DNA of 64,000 bases, taken from Utricularia gibba (lineage: Eukaryota > Streptophyta > Magnoliopsida > Lamiales > Lentibulariaceae). Position 1 is the first letter of the stretch; every line of letters begins with the position of its first letter. Shown here one piece after another: positions 1 to 10,000 of this stretch. A program made the position numbers and the translations under genes. The notes under the pieces were generated by a model. The model worked only from the letters and a program-made list of their open reading frames with translations. It did no database searches and was not told where the DNA came from. The stretch is taken from positions 16,155 through 80,154 of the forward strand of contig NEEC01000159.1 in assembly GCA_002189035.1 (NCBI GenBank), read 5' to 3'.

Positions 1-399
1 TCTGCGTTTTTTCGGGTGATGTGAAATATGGGTTTTCGAGGCGATCTTTGCACATGCTTAGGGTGTGTCCCTACCCGAAGCCTCATGGTTTCCTCGCACA
101 CGTTCGGCATCTCGTCGATATCCTGAAGACCGTGATGAGTCACGCTGCGCCCGGAATACCGTTTCGAAGCTCGTTCCGAGCCGGTCATCTTCCGTGTTGA
201 AAGCTTCTTCGTCCGAGGATGCATCAGAGCTCGAATTATCGCCTTATATTAGCCTTCAGATGCGCCACAAAGTGGCCACCACGTTCGCGACGATGCGACT
301 TGGAACACCAAAATCGACGTGATTGTGAATTTTCGGCTTGCAAAACATCTGCGTTTTTTCGGGTGATGTGAAATATGGGTTTTCGAGGCGATCTTTGCA

Positions 400-720
400 C
401 ATGCTTAGGGTGTGTCCCTACCCGACACCGTTCGGCTCATATCCTGGACCGTGATTCACGCTGCGCCCGGACCGTTTCGAAGCTCGTTCGAGCATCTCCG
501 TGTTGAATGCGTCCGAGGATGCATCTCTTATCGATAGAGATGTGCCGTGGCCATTCGCGACGATGCGACTTGGAACACCAAATCGACGCGGCCGGATGTG
601 AAATACCGATTTTGCGCGCCACAAAGTTCCGGCACCACGTCGCTTCCGTGTGTTGAAAAAGCTTCTTCGTCCGAGGATCAAAATCGACGCGATTGTGATT
701 TCGCCTCGGCTTGCAAAACA
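400..720. repeat. Scrambled satellite unit
   Basis: Many small deletions and transposed pieces occur: ATATCCTG lies too close to CGGACCG, the ATTCGCGACGATGCG box is followed by a second out-of-order set (GGATGTGAAATACCG, GCGCCACAAAG, CACCACGTCGC), and AAAAAGCTTCTTC and the AAATCGACGCG box occur again before the unit closes. The span holds a 21 bp inverted repeat at 522-542. It looks like repeated deletion and template switching within the array. Confidence 0.7.
522..542. repeat. Unique 21 bp inverted repeat
   Basis: Arms CATCTCT and AGAGATG (7 bp, perfect) flank TATCGAT. I saw this nowhere else in the array. It lies inside the scrambled unit in place of the normal CAGAGCTCGAATTATCGCC segment. 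Confidence 0.75.
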
Positions 721-1424
721 TCTGCGTTTTTTCGGGTGATGTGAAATATGGGTTTTCGAGGCGATCTTTGCACATGCTTAGGGTGTGTCCCTACCGAAGC
801 CTCATGGTTTCCTCGCACACCGTTCGGCATCTCGTCGATATCCTGAAGACCGTGATGAGTCACGCTGCGCCCGGAATACCGTTTCGAAGCTCGTTCCGAG
901 CCGTCATCTTCCGTGTTGAAAGCTTCTTCGTCCGAGGATGCATAAGAGCTCGAATTATCGCCTTATATTAGCCTTCAGATGTGCCACAAAGTGGCCACCA
1001 CGTTCGCGACGACGCGACTTGGAACACCAAAATCGACGTGATTGTAATTTTCGGCTTGCAAAACATCTGCGTTTTTTCGGGTGATGTGAAATATGGGTTT
1101 TCGAGGCGATCTTTGCACATGCTTAGGGTGTGTCCCTACCGAAGCCTCATGGTTTCCTCGCACACCGTTCGGCATCTCGTCGATATCCTGAAGACCGTGA
1201 TGAGTCACGCTGCGCCCGGAATACCGTTTCGAAGCTCGTTCCGAGCCGGTCATCTTCCGTGTTGAAGCTTCTTCGTCCGAGGATGCATCAGAGCTCGAAT
1301 TATCGCCTTCTATTAGCCTTCAGATGTGCCACAAAGTGGCCACCACGTTCGCGACGATGCGACTTGGAACACCAAATCGACGCGATTGATTTTCGGCTTG
1401 CAAAACATCTGCGTTTTTTCGGGT

Positions 1425-1600
1425 GCAAAACAATCATGGGTTTTCGAGGGTGATGTGAATTGCACATTTCGCTTAGGATGTTTGCCTACCCGATGCTTAT
1501 GGTTTCGTCGCTACACCGTTCGGCATCTCATGTCGATATCCTGACAGTTCGGCATCTCGTCGATATCCTGAAGACCGATGAGTCACGCTGCGCCCGGCAT
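1425..1600. repeat. Scrambled unit with a 29 bp local duplication
   Basis: The GTGATGTGAAATATGGG box is broken: GGGTGCAAAACAATCATGGG appears, then GGTGATGTGAATTGCAC. At 1,518-1,572 the GTTCGGCATCTC…GATATCCTGA segment is present twice, offset by 29 bp (1,518 and 1,547). Normal sequence resumes at about 1,575. Confidence 0.75.
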
Positions 1601-3629
1601 ACCGTTTCGAAGCTCGTTCCGAGCCGGTCATCTTCCGTGTTTGCTTTCTTCGTCCGAGGATGCATCAGAGCTCGAATTATCGCCTTCTATTAGCCTTCAG
1701 ATGTGCCACAAAGTGGCCACCACGTTCGCGACGATGCGACTTGGAACACAAAAAAATCGACGCGATTGTGATTTTCGGCTTGCAAAACATCTGCGTTTTT
1801 CGGGTGATGTGAAATATGGGTTTTCGAGGCGATCTTTGCACATGCTTAGGGTGTGCCCTACCCCGAAGCCTCATGGTTTCCTCGCACACCGTTCGGCATC
1901 TCTCGATATCCTGAAGACCGTGATGAGTCACGCTGCGCCCGGCATACCGTTTCGAAGCTCGTTCCGAGCCGGTCATCTTCCGTGTTGAAAGCTTCTTCGT
2001 CCGAGGATGCATCAGAGCTCGAATTATCGCCTTCTATTAGCCTTCAGATGCGCCACAAAGTGGCCACCACGTTCGCGACGATGCGACTTGTAACACCAAG
2101 AATCGACGCGATTGTGATTTTCGGCTTGCAAAACATCTGCGTTTTTGGGTGATGTGAAATATGGGTTTTCGAGGCGATCTTTGCACATGCTTAGGGTGTG
2201 TTCTACCGAAGCCTCATGGTTTCCTCGCACACCGTTCGGCATCTCGTCGATATCCTGACCGTGATGAGTCACGCTGCGCCGGAATACCGTTTCGAAGCTC
2301 GTTCCGAGCCGTCATCTTCCGTGTTGAAAGCTTCTTCGTCCAGGATGCATCAGAGCTCGAATTATCGCCTTAATTAGCCTTCAGATGTGCCACAAAGTGG
2401 CCACCACGTTCGCGACGATGCGACTTGGAACACCAAATCGACGTGATTGTAATTTTCGGCTTGCAAAACATCTGCGTTTTTTCGGGTGATGTGAAATATG
2501 GGTTTTCGAGGCGATCTTTGCACATGCTTAGGGTGTGTCCCTACCGAAGCCTCATGGTTTCCTCGCACACCGTTCGGCATCTCGTCGATATCCTGAAGAC
2601 CGTGATGAGTCACGCTGCGCCCGGAATACCGTTTCGAAGCTCGTTCCGAGCCGGTCATCTTCCGTGTTGAAAGCTTCTTCGTCCGAGGATGCATCAGAGC
2701 TCGAATTATCGCCTTATATTAGCCTTCAGATGCGCCACAAAGTGGCCACCACGTTCGCGACGATGCGACTTGGAACACAAAATCGACGCGATTGTAATTT
2801 TCGGCTTGCAAAACATCTGCGTTTTTTCGGTGATGTGAAATATGGGTTTTCGAGGCGATCTTTGCACATGCTTAGGGTGTGTCCTACCGAAGCCTCATGG
2901 TTTCCTCGCACACCGTTCGGCATCTCGTCGATATCCTGAAGACCGTGATGAGTCACGCTGCGCCCGGAATACCGTTTCGAAGCTCGTTCCGAGCCGGTCA
3001 TCTTCCGTGTTGAAAGCTTCTTCGTCCGAGGATGCATCAGAGCTCGAATTATCGCCTTCTATTAGCCTTCAGATGTGCCACAAAGTGGCCACCACGTTCG
3101 CGACGATGCGACTTGGAACACCAAAATCGACGCGATTGTGATTTTCGGCTTGCAAAACATCTGCGTTTTTTCGGGTGATGTGAAATATGGGTTTTCGAGG
3201 CGATCTTTGCACATGCTTAGGGTGTGTCCCTACCGAAGCCTCATGGTTTCCTCGCACACCGTTCGGCATCTCGTCGATATCCTGAAGACCGTGATGAGTC
3301 ACGCTGCGCCGGAATACCGTTTCGAAGCTCGTTCCGAGCCGGTCATCTTCCGTGTTGAAAGCTTCTTCGTCCGAGGATGCATCAGAGCTCGAATTATCGC
3401 CTTCTATTAGCCTTCAGATGCGCCACAAAGTGGCCACCACGTTCGCGACGATGCGACTTGGAAACACCAAAATCGACGCGATTGTAATTTTCGGCTTGCA
3501 AAACATCTGCGTTTTTTCGGGTGATGTGAAATATGGGTTTTCGAGGCGATCTTTGCACATGCTTAGGGTGTGTCCTACCGAAGCCTCATGGTTTCCTCGC
3601 ACACCGTTCGGCATCTCGTCGATATCCTG

Positions 3630-4110
3630 AAGACCAATCCACGCCCCGCCGTTTTTTATCGTGTTGAAAGCTTCGTCCGAGATGCATAGAGCTCGAATTA
3701 TCGCCTTCTATTAGCCTTCAGATGCGCCACAAAGTGGCCACCACGTTCGCGACGATGCGACTTGGAACACCAAATCGACGCGATTGTGATTTTCGGCTTG
3801 CAAAACATCTGCGTTTTTGGGTGATGTGAAATATGGGTTTTCGAGGCGATCTTTGCACATGCTTAGGGTGTCCCTACCCGAAGCCTCATGGTTTCCTCGC
3901 ACACCGCGGCATCTCGTCGATATCCTGAAGACCGTGATGAGTCACGCTGCGCCCGATCCGTTTGAAGCAGCATCTTCCGCTTAGGATGCATCAGTCGTTA
4001 TCCCTACCTTCAGATGCGCCACAAAGCCTCGCGACGATGCGACTTGTAACACCAAATCGACGCGATTGTGATTTTCGGCTTGCAAAACATCTGCGTTTTT
4101 GGGTGATGTG
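3630..4110. repeat. Two short, internally deleted satellite units
   Basis: After GATATCCTGAAGACC at about 3,634 the normal GTGATGAGTCACGCTG segment is replaced by a degenerate remnant ending TCGTGTTGAAAGC. A second unit is deleted between about 3,955 and 4,030 (GCGCCCGATCCG, then TTCAGATGCGCC and CTCGCGACGATGCG). Unit spacings here are 300 and 282 bp. Confidence 0.7.
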
Positions 4111-4310
4111 AAATATGGGTTTTCGAGGCGATCTTTGCACATGCTTAGGGTGTGTCCTACAAGCCTCATGGTTTCCTCGCACACCGTTCGGCATCTCGTC
4201 GATATCCTGAAGACCGTGATGAGTCACGCTGCGCCCGGATACCGTTTCGAAGCTCGTTCCGAGCCGGTCATCTTCCGTGTTAAAGCTTCTTCGTCCGAGG
4301 ATGCATCAGA

Positions 4311-4500
4311 GCTCGGCCTCATCTTCATGCGTGTTCGCAAAGGAACTTCTTGCGCGTCCGAGGATGCACATCTTAGACCGCCTCATGAATTCGGCATCTC
4401 GCCCTTCACGCTGCGCCCGGAATACCGTTTCGAAGCTCGTTCCGAGCCGGTCATCTTCCGTGCTTCACATCAGAGTGGCCACCACGTGGCCACCACGTTC
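4311..4500. repeat. Mosaic insertion within the array
   Basis: After CAGAGCTCG the usual AATTATCGCC is replaced by GCCTCATCTTCATGCG and about 100 bp made of shuffled monomer fragments: a second CTTCTTG…GTCCGAGGATGCA, CATCTTAGACCGCCTCATG and TTCGGCATCTCG joined to TTCACGCTGCGCCCGG. At 4,475-4,496 GTGGCCACCAC is tandemly duplicated. Landmark spacing is 471 bp. The GAGCTCGGCCT and ATCTTCAT words recur only at 25,080-25,160. Confidence 0.7.
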
Positions 4501-5029
4501 GCGACGATGCGACTTGTAACACCAATCGACGCGATTGTAATTTTCGGCTTGCAAAACATCTGCGTTTTTTCGGGTGATGTGAAATATGGGTTTTCGAGGC
4601 GATCTTGCACATGCTTAGGGTGTGTCCTACCGAAGCCTCATGGTTTCCTCGCACACCGTTCGGCATCTCGTCGATATCCTGAAGACCGTGATGAGTCACG
4701 CTGCGCCGCAATACCGTTTCGAAGCTCGTTCCGAGCCGGTCATCTTCCGTGTTTAAAGCTTCTTCGTCCGAGGATGCATCAGAGCTCGAATTATCGCCTT
4801 CTATTAGCCTTCAGATGCGCCACAAAGTGGCCACCACGTTCGCGACGATGCGACTTGGAACACCAAAATCGACGCGATTGATTTTCGGCTTGCAAAACAT
4901 CTGCGTTTTTTCGGGTGATGTGAAATATGGGTTTTCGAGGCGATCTTTGCACATGCTTAGGGTGTGTCCTACCCGAAGCCTCATGGTTTCCTCGCACACC
5001 GTTCGGCATCTCGTCGATATCCTGAAACC

Positions 5030-5165
5030 GTGACACGTGATACCGAGTCACGCTGCTTCTTCGTCCGAGGATGCATCAGAGCTCGAATTATCGCCTTCTA
5101 TTAGCCTTCAGATGCGCCACAGCTTCGCGACGATTCCGAGCGATTGTGATTTTCGGTCATCTGCG
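5030..5165. repeat. Deleted satellite unit (259 bp)
   Basis: CGTGACACGTGATACCGAGTC lies where the CGTGATGAGTC segment should be and joins straight to GCTGCTTCTTCGTCCGAGG, losing the GCCCGG…TTGAAAGC part. Further on, CACAGCTTCGCGACGATTCC replaces the GTGGCCACCACG box. Spacing 4,922 to 5,181 is 259 bp. Confidence 0.75.
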
Positions 5166-5879
5166 TTTTTTGGGTGATGTGAAATATGGGTTTTCGAGGC
5201 GATCTTTGCACATGCTTAGGGTGTGTCCTACCGAAGCCTCATGGTTTCCTCGCACACCGTTCGGCATCTCGTCGATATCCTGAAGACCGTGATGAGTCAC
5301 GCTGCGCCCGGAATACCGTTTCGAAGCTCGTTCCGAGCCGGTCATCTTCCGTGTTGAAGCTTCTTCGTCCGAGGATGCATCAGAGCTCGAATTATCGCCT
5401 TCTATTAGCCTTCAGATGTGCCACAAAGTGGCCACCACGTTCGCGACGATGCGACTTGGAACACCAAAATCGACGTGATTGTAATTTTCGGCTTGCAAAA
5501 CATCTGCGTTTTTTCGGGTGATGTGAAATATGGGTTTTCGAGGCGATCTTTGCACATGCTTAGGGTGTGTCCCTACCGAAGCCTCATGGTTTCCTCGCAC
5601 ACCGTTCGGCATCTCGTCGATATCCTGAAGACCGTGATGAGTCACGCTGCGCCCGGAATACCGTTTCGAAGCTCGTTCCGAGCCGGTCATCTTCCGTGTT
5701 GAAAGCTTCTTCGTCCGAGATGCATCAGAGCTCGAATTATCGCCTATTAGCCTTCAGATGTGCCACAAAGTGGCCACGTTCGCGACGAGCGACTTGGAAC
5801 ACAAATCGACGTGATTGTATTTTCGGCTTGCAAAACATCTGCGTTTTTTCGGGTGATGTGAAATATGGGTTTTCGAGGC

Positions 5880-6110
5880 GATCTTTGCATGGGGTGTCCC
5901 TCCCGCACACCCGTTCGGCATCTCGATATCCTGATGATGAGTCCGCTGAACCGTTTCGACCGTTCCGATGAGTCACGAGCTCGAATTATCGCCTTCTATT
6001 AGCCTTCAGATGTGCCACAAAGTGGCCACCACGTTCGCGACGATGCGACTTGGAACACCAAAATCGCGCGATCGTTCCGAGCCGGCACATGCTTATCTAC
6101 CGAAGCCTCA
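5880..6110. repeat. Two fused, truncated satellite units
   Basis: The unit at about 5,880-5,980 keeps only fragments between CGATCTTTGCATG and GAGCTCGAATTATCG. The next lacks the whole T-tract and GAAATATGGG region: AAATCGCGCGATCGTTCC joins GAGCCGGCACATGCTT. Landmark spacing is 520 bp for two units, about 170 bp short. Confidence 0.75.
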
Positions 6111-6694
6111 TGGTTTCCTCGCACACCGTTCGGCATCTCGTCGATATCCTGAAGACCGTGATGAGTCACGCTGCGCCCGGAATACCGTTTCGAAGCTCGT
6201 TCCGAGCCGGTCATCTTCCGTGTTGAAAGCTTCTTCGTCCGAGATGCAGAGCTCGAATTATCGCCTTCTATTAGCCTTCAGATGTGCCACAAAGTGGCCA
6301 CCACGTTCGCGACGATGCGACTTGGAACACCAAAATCGACGTGATTGTATTTTCGGCTTGCAAAACATCTGCGTTTTTTCGGGTGATGTGAAATATGGGT
6401 TTTCGAGGCGATCTTTGCACATGCTTAGGGTGTGTCCCTACGAAGCCTCATGGTTTCCTCGCACACCGTTCGGCATCTCGTCGATATCCTGAAGACCGTG
6501 ATGAGTCACGCTGCGCCCGGAATACCGTTTCGAAGCTCGTTCCGAGCCGGTCATCTTCCGTGTTGAATGCTTCTTCGTCCGAGGATGCATAAGAGCTCGA
6601 ATTATCGCCTTATATTAGCCTTCAGATGTGCCACAAAGTGGCCACCACGTTCGCGACGATGCGACTTGGAACACCAAAATCGACGTGATTGTAA

Positions 6695-6750
6695 TTTTCG
6701 GCTTGCAAAACATCTGCGTTTTTTCGGGTGATGTGAAATATGGGTTTTCG
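6695..6750 (+). repeat. Three TTTTCG sub-repeats, ~25 bp apart (reference copy)
   Basis: TTTTCG occurs at 6,695, 6,721 and 6,745, spaced 26 and 24 bp, each followed by G or A. They span the T-rich, most length-variable part of the monomer (T5 to T8 tract before CGGGTG). The sequence between them is only weakly alike. Confidence 0.55.
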
Positions 6751-6847
6751 AGGCGATCTTTGCACATGCTTAGGGTGTGTCCCTACCGAAGCCTCATGGT
6801 TTCCTCGCACACCGTTCGGCATCTCGTCGATATCCTGAAGACCGTGA

Positions 6848-6854
6848 TGAGTCA
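6848..6854. other. TGAGTCA motif in each monomer (reference copy)
   Basis: TGAGTCA matches the AP-1/GCN4 bZIP core and is kept in almost every unit inside GTGATGAGTCACGCTG. A 7-mer is expected by chance often enough that this is only a position to note; nothing shows that a factor binds it. Confidence 0.3.
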
Positions 6855-6879
6855 CGCTGCGCCCGGATACCGTTTCGAA

Positions 6880-6892
6880 GCTCGTTCCGAGC
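6880..6892. repeat. GC hairpin in each monomer (reference copy)
   Basis: GCTCG-TTC-CGAGC is a perfect 5 bp stem with a 3 nt loop. It is present in nearly all units and directly follows TTCGAA (6,874-6,879). Whether it forms in vivo cannot be told from sequence. Confidence 0.8.
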
Positions 6893-6928
6893 CGGTCATC
6901 TTCCGTGTTTAAAGCTTCTTCGTCCGAG

Positions 6929-6943
6929 GATGCATCAGAGCTC
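6929..6943. repeat. Adjacent palindromes GATGCATC and GAGCTC (reference copy)
   Basis: GATGCATC (6,929-6,936) is a perfect 8 bp palindrome and GAGCTC (6,938-6,943) follows one base later. The GCATAAGAG variant, common in block A, breaks the first palindrome by changing C to A. Confidence 0.8.
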
Positions 6944-6982
6944 GAATTATCGCCTTCTATTAGCCTTCAGATGTGCCACAAA

Positions 6983-7001
6983 GTGGCCACCACGTTCGCG
7001 A
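6983..7001. repeat. Palindromes GTGGCCAC and TCGCGA (reference copy)
   Basis: GTGGCCAC (6,983-6,990) and TCGCGA (6,996-7,001) are perfect palindromes around CACGT. This is the best conserved box, but also a hotspot for loss of CAC or AC (for example 12,485, 31,685, 33,222, 43,977). Confidence 0.8.
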
Positions 7002-10000
7002 CGATGCGACTTGGAACACCAAAATCGACGCGATTGTATTTTCGGCTTGCAAAACATCTGCGTTTTTTCGGGTGATGTGAAATATGGGTTTTCGAGGCGA
7101 TCTTTGCACATGCTTAGGGTGTGTCCCTACCGAAGCCTCATGGTTTCCTCGCACACCGTTCGGCATCTCGTCGATATCCTGAAGACCGTGATGAGTCACG
7201 CTGCGCCCGGAATACCGTTTCGAAGCTCGTTCCGAGCCGGTCATCTTCCGTGTTGAATGCTTCTTCGTCCGAGGATGCATAAGAGCTCGAATTATCGCCT
7301 TATATTAGCCTTCAGATGTGCCACAAAGTGGCCACCACGTTCGCGACGATGCGACTTGGAACACCAAAATCGACGTGATTGTAATTTTCGGCTTGCAAAA
7401 CATCTGCGTTTTTTCGGGTGATGTGAAATATGGGTTTTCGAGGCGATCTTTGCACATGCTTAGGGTGTGTCCCTACTCGAAGCCTCATGGTTTCCTCGCA
7501 CACCGTTCGGCATCTCGTCGATATCCTGAAGACCGTGATGAGTCACGCTGCGCCCGGATACCGTTTCGAAGCTCGTTCCGAGCCGGTCATCTTCCGTTTG
7601 AATTCTTCGTCCGAGGATGCATCAGAGCTCGAATTATCGCCTTCTATTAGCCTTCAGATGTGCCACAAAGTGGCCACCACGTTCGCGACGATGCGACTTG
7701 GAACACCAAAATCGACACGATTGTGATTTTCGGCTTGCAAAACATCTGCGTTTTTTCGGGTGATGTGAAATATGGGTTTTCGAGGCGATCTTTCACATGC
7801 TTAGGGTGTGTCCTACCCGAAGCCTCATGGTTTCCTCGCACACCGTTCGGCATCTCGTCGATATCCTGAAGACCGTGATGAGTCACGCTGCGCCCGGAAT
7901 ACCGTTTCGAAGCTCGTTCCGAGCCGGTCATCTTCCGTGTTGAAAGCTTCTTCGTCCGAGGATGCATCAGAGCTCGAATTATCGCCTTCTATTAGCCTTC
8001 AGATGCCCACAAAGTGGCCACCACGTTCGCGACGATGCGACTTGTAACACCAAATCGACGCGATTGTATTTTCGGCTTGCAAAACATCTGCGTTTTTTGG
8101 GTGATGTGAAATATGGGTTTTCGAGGCGATCTTTGCACATGCTTAGGGTGTGTCCCTACCCGAAGCCTCATGGTTTCCTCGCACACCGTTCGGCATCTCG
8201 TCGATATCCTGAAGACCGTGATGAGTCACGCTGCGCCCGGAATACCGTTTCGAAGCTCGTTCCGAGCCGTCATCTTCCGTGTTGAAAGCTTCTTCGTCCG
8301 AGGATGCATCAGAGCTCGAATTATCGCCTTATTAGCCTTCAGATGTGCCACAAAGTGGCCACCACGTTCGCGACGATGCGACTTGGAACACCAAAATCGA
8401 CGTGATTGTAATTTTCGGCTTGCAAAACATCTGCGTTTTTTCGGGTGATGTGAAATATGGGTTTTCGAGGCGATCTTTGCACATGCTTAGGGTGTGTCCC
8501 TACCCGAAGCCTCATGGTTTCCTCGCACACCGTTCGGCATCTCGTCGATATCCTGAAGACCGTGATGAGTCACGCTGCGCCCGGAATACCGTTTCGAAGC
8601 TCGTTCCGAGCCGGTCATCTTCCGTGTTGAATGCTTCTTCGTCCGAGGATGCATAAGAGCTCGAATTATCGCCTTTATTAGCCTTCAGATGTGCCACAAA
8701 GTGGCCACCACGTTCGCGACGATGCGACTTGAACACCAAAATCGACGCGATTGTATTTTCGGCTTGCAAAACATCTGCGTTTTTTCGGGTGATGTGAAAT
8801 ATGGGTTTTCGAGGCGATCTTTGCACATGCTTAGGGTGTGTCCCTACCCGAAGCCTCATGGTTTCCTCGCACACCGTTCGGCATCTCGTCGATATCCTGA
8901 AGACCGTGATGAGTCACGCTGCGCCCGGATACCGTTTCGAAGCTCGTTCCGAGCCGGTCATCTTCCGTGTTGAAAGCTTCTTCGTCCGAGGATGCATCAG
9001 AGCTCGAATTATCGCCTTCTATTAGCCTTCAGATGCCACAAAGTGGCCACCACGTTCGCGACGATGCGACTTGGAACACCAAATCGACGGATTGTGATTT
9101 TCGGCTTGCAAAACATCTGCGTTTTTTCGGGTGATGTGAAATATGGGTTTTCGAGGCGATCTTTGCACATGCTTAGGGTGTGTCCCTACGAAGCCTCATG
9201 GTTTCCTCGCACACCGTTCGGCATCTCGTCGATATCCTGAAGACCGTGATGAGTCACGCTGCGCCCGGAATACCGTTTCGAAGCTCGTTCCGAGCCGGTC
9301 ATCTTCCGTGTTGAAAGCTTCTTCGTCCGAGGATGCATCAGAGCTCGAATTATCGATTAGCCTTCAGATGTGCCACAAAGTGGCCACCACGTTCGCGACG
9401 ATGCGACTTGGAACACCAAAAATCGACCGATTGTGATTTTCGGCTTGCAAAACATCTGCGTTTTTTGGGTGATGTGAAATATGGGTTTTCGAGGCGATCT
9501 TTGCACATGCTTAGGGTGTGTCCCTACCCGAAGCCTCATGGTTTCCTCGCAGTTCGGCATCTCGTCGATATCCTGAAGACCGTGATGAGTCACGCTGCGC
9601 CCGGAATACCGTTTCGAAGCTCGTTCCGAGCCGGTCATCTTCCGTGTTGAATGCTTCTTCGTCCGAGGATGCATCAGAGCTCGAATTATCGCCTTATTAG
9701 CCTTCAGATGTGCCACAAAGTGGCCACCACGTTCGCGACGATGCGACTTGGAACACCAAAATCGACGTGATTGTAATTTTCGGCTTGCAAAACATCTGCG
9801 TTTTTCGGGTGATGTGAAATATGGGTTTTCGAGGCGATCTTTGCACATGCTTAGGGTGTGTCCCTACCGAAGCCTCATGGTTTCCTCGCACACCGTTCGG
9901 CATCTCGTCGATATCCTGAAGACCGTGATGAGTCACGCTGCGCCCGGAATACCGTTTCGAAGCTCGTTCCGAGCCGGTCATCTTCCGTGTTGAATGCTTC

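Larger units (their letters stand above)
1..6110. repeat. Block A, part 1: rearranged, poorly homogenised satellite (~19 units)
   Basis: Landmark spacing is irregular here: 372 bp (370 to 742), 723 bp for two units (1,088 to 1,811), 300 bp (3,528 to 3,828), 282 bp (3,828 to 4,110), 471 bp (4,110 to 4,581), 259 bp (4,922 to 5,181) and 520 bp (5,870 to 6,390). Intact A-type units lie between damaged ones. Some units carry B-like features, for example about 2,041-2,160 with ATGCGCC, CTTGTAACACC and a shortened T-tract box. Such decay is usual near an array edge or in a part no longer homogenised, but the window does not show whether an edge is near. Confidence 0.85.
6735..7078 (+). repeat. Representative full-length monomer (344 bp, block A)
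   Basis: This unit is given as a reference, cut arbitrarily at GAAATATGGG. In order it holds the GGTTTTCGAGGCGATC box, the variable GTGTCCCTACCG box (about 6,776), GATATC (6,829-6,834), TGAGTCA (6,848-6,854), the GGATACC site (about 6,865), TTCGAA (6,874-6,879), a small GC hairpin (6,880-6,892), the TTTAAAGC site with a HindIII sequence (6,912-6,917), GATGCATC (6,929-6,936), GAGCTC (6,938-6,943), the ATGTGCC box (about 6,971), GTGGCCAC (6,983-6,990), TCGCGA (6,996-7,001), the CTTGGAACACC box and a T-rich end with a T6 tract. GC is about 51% and I count about 33 CpG per consensus unit. No Pol II promoter, poly(A) signal or complete Pol III A/B box pair is seen. Confidence 0.9.

Noticed and set aside
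68-82. Telomere-like GGGTGTGTCCCTACCC
   Set aside because: Occurs once per monomer, not as a tandem short repeat, and does not match a known telomere unit.
975-1253. Minus-strand ~92-codon frames recurring in almost every unit
   Set aside because: The same peptide recurs with each monomer and is broken by indels in many units. This is repeat structure, not dozens of genes.
4311-4400. Transposon insertion at the atypical patch
   Set aside because: Most of the patch can be read as shuffled monomer fragments. There are no terminal repeats, target-site duplication or coding sequence.
6693-6748. Phased A/T tracts giving curved DNA
   Set aside because: Tract centres are spaced about 12, 13, 17 and 8 bp, not a steady ~10.5 bp, so curvature is not supported by inspection.
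6861-6880. CENP-B box (core TTCG-N4-A-N2-CGGG)
   Set aside because: Neither strand has the core with correct spacing. CCCGGAATACCGTTTCGAA has the end words but the wrong spacing and no T at the required place.
6871-6883. Pol III B-box (GTTTCGAAGCT against GGTTCGANNCC), suggesting a tRNA- or SINE-derived repeat
   Set aside because: Two mismatches, no acceptable A-box upstream, no cloverleaf and no T-run terminator in position.
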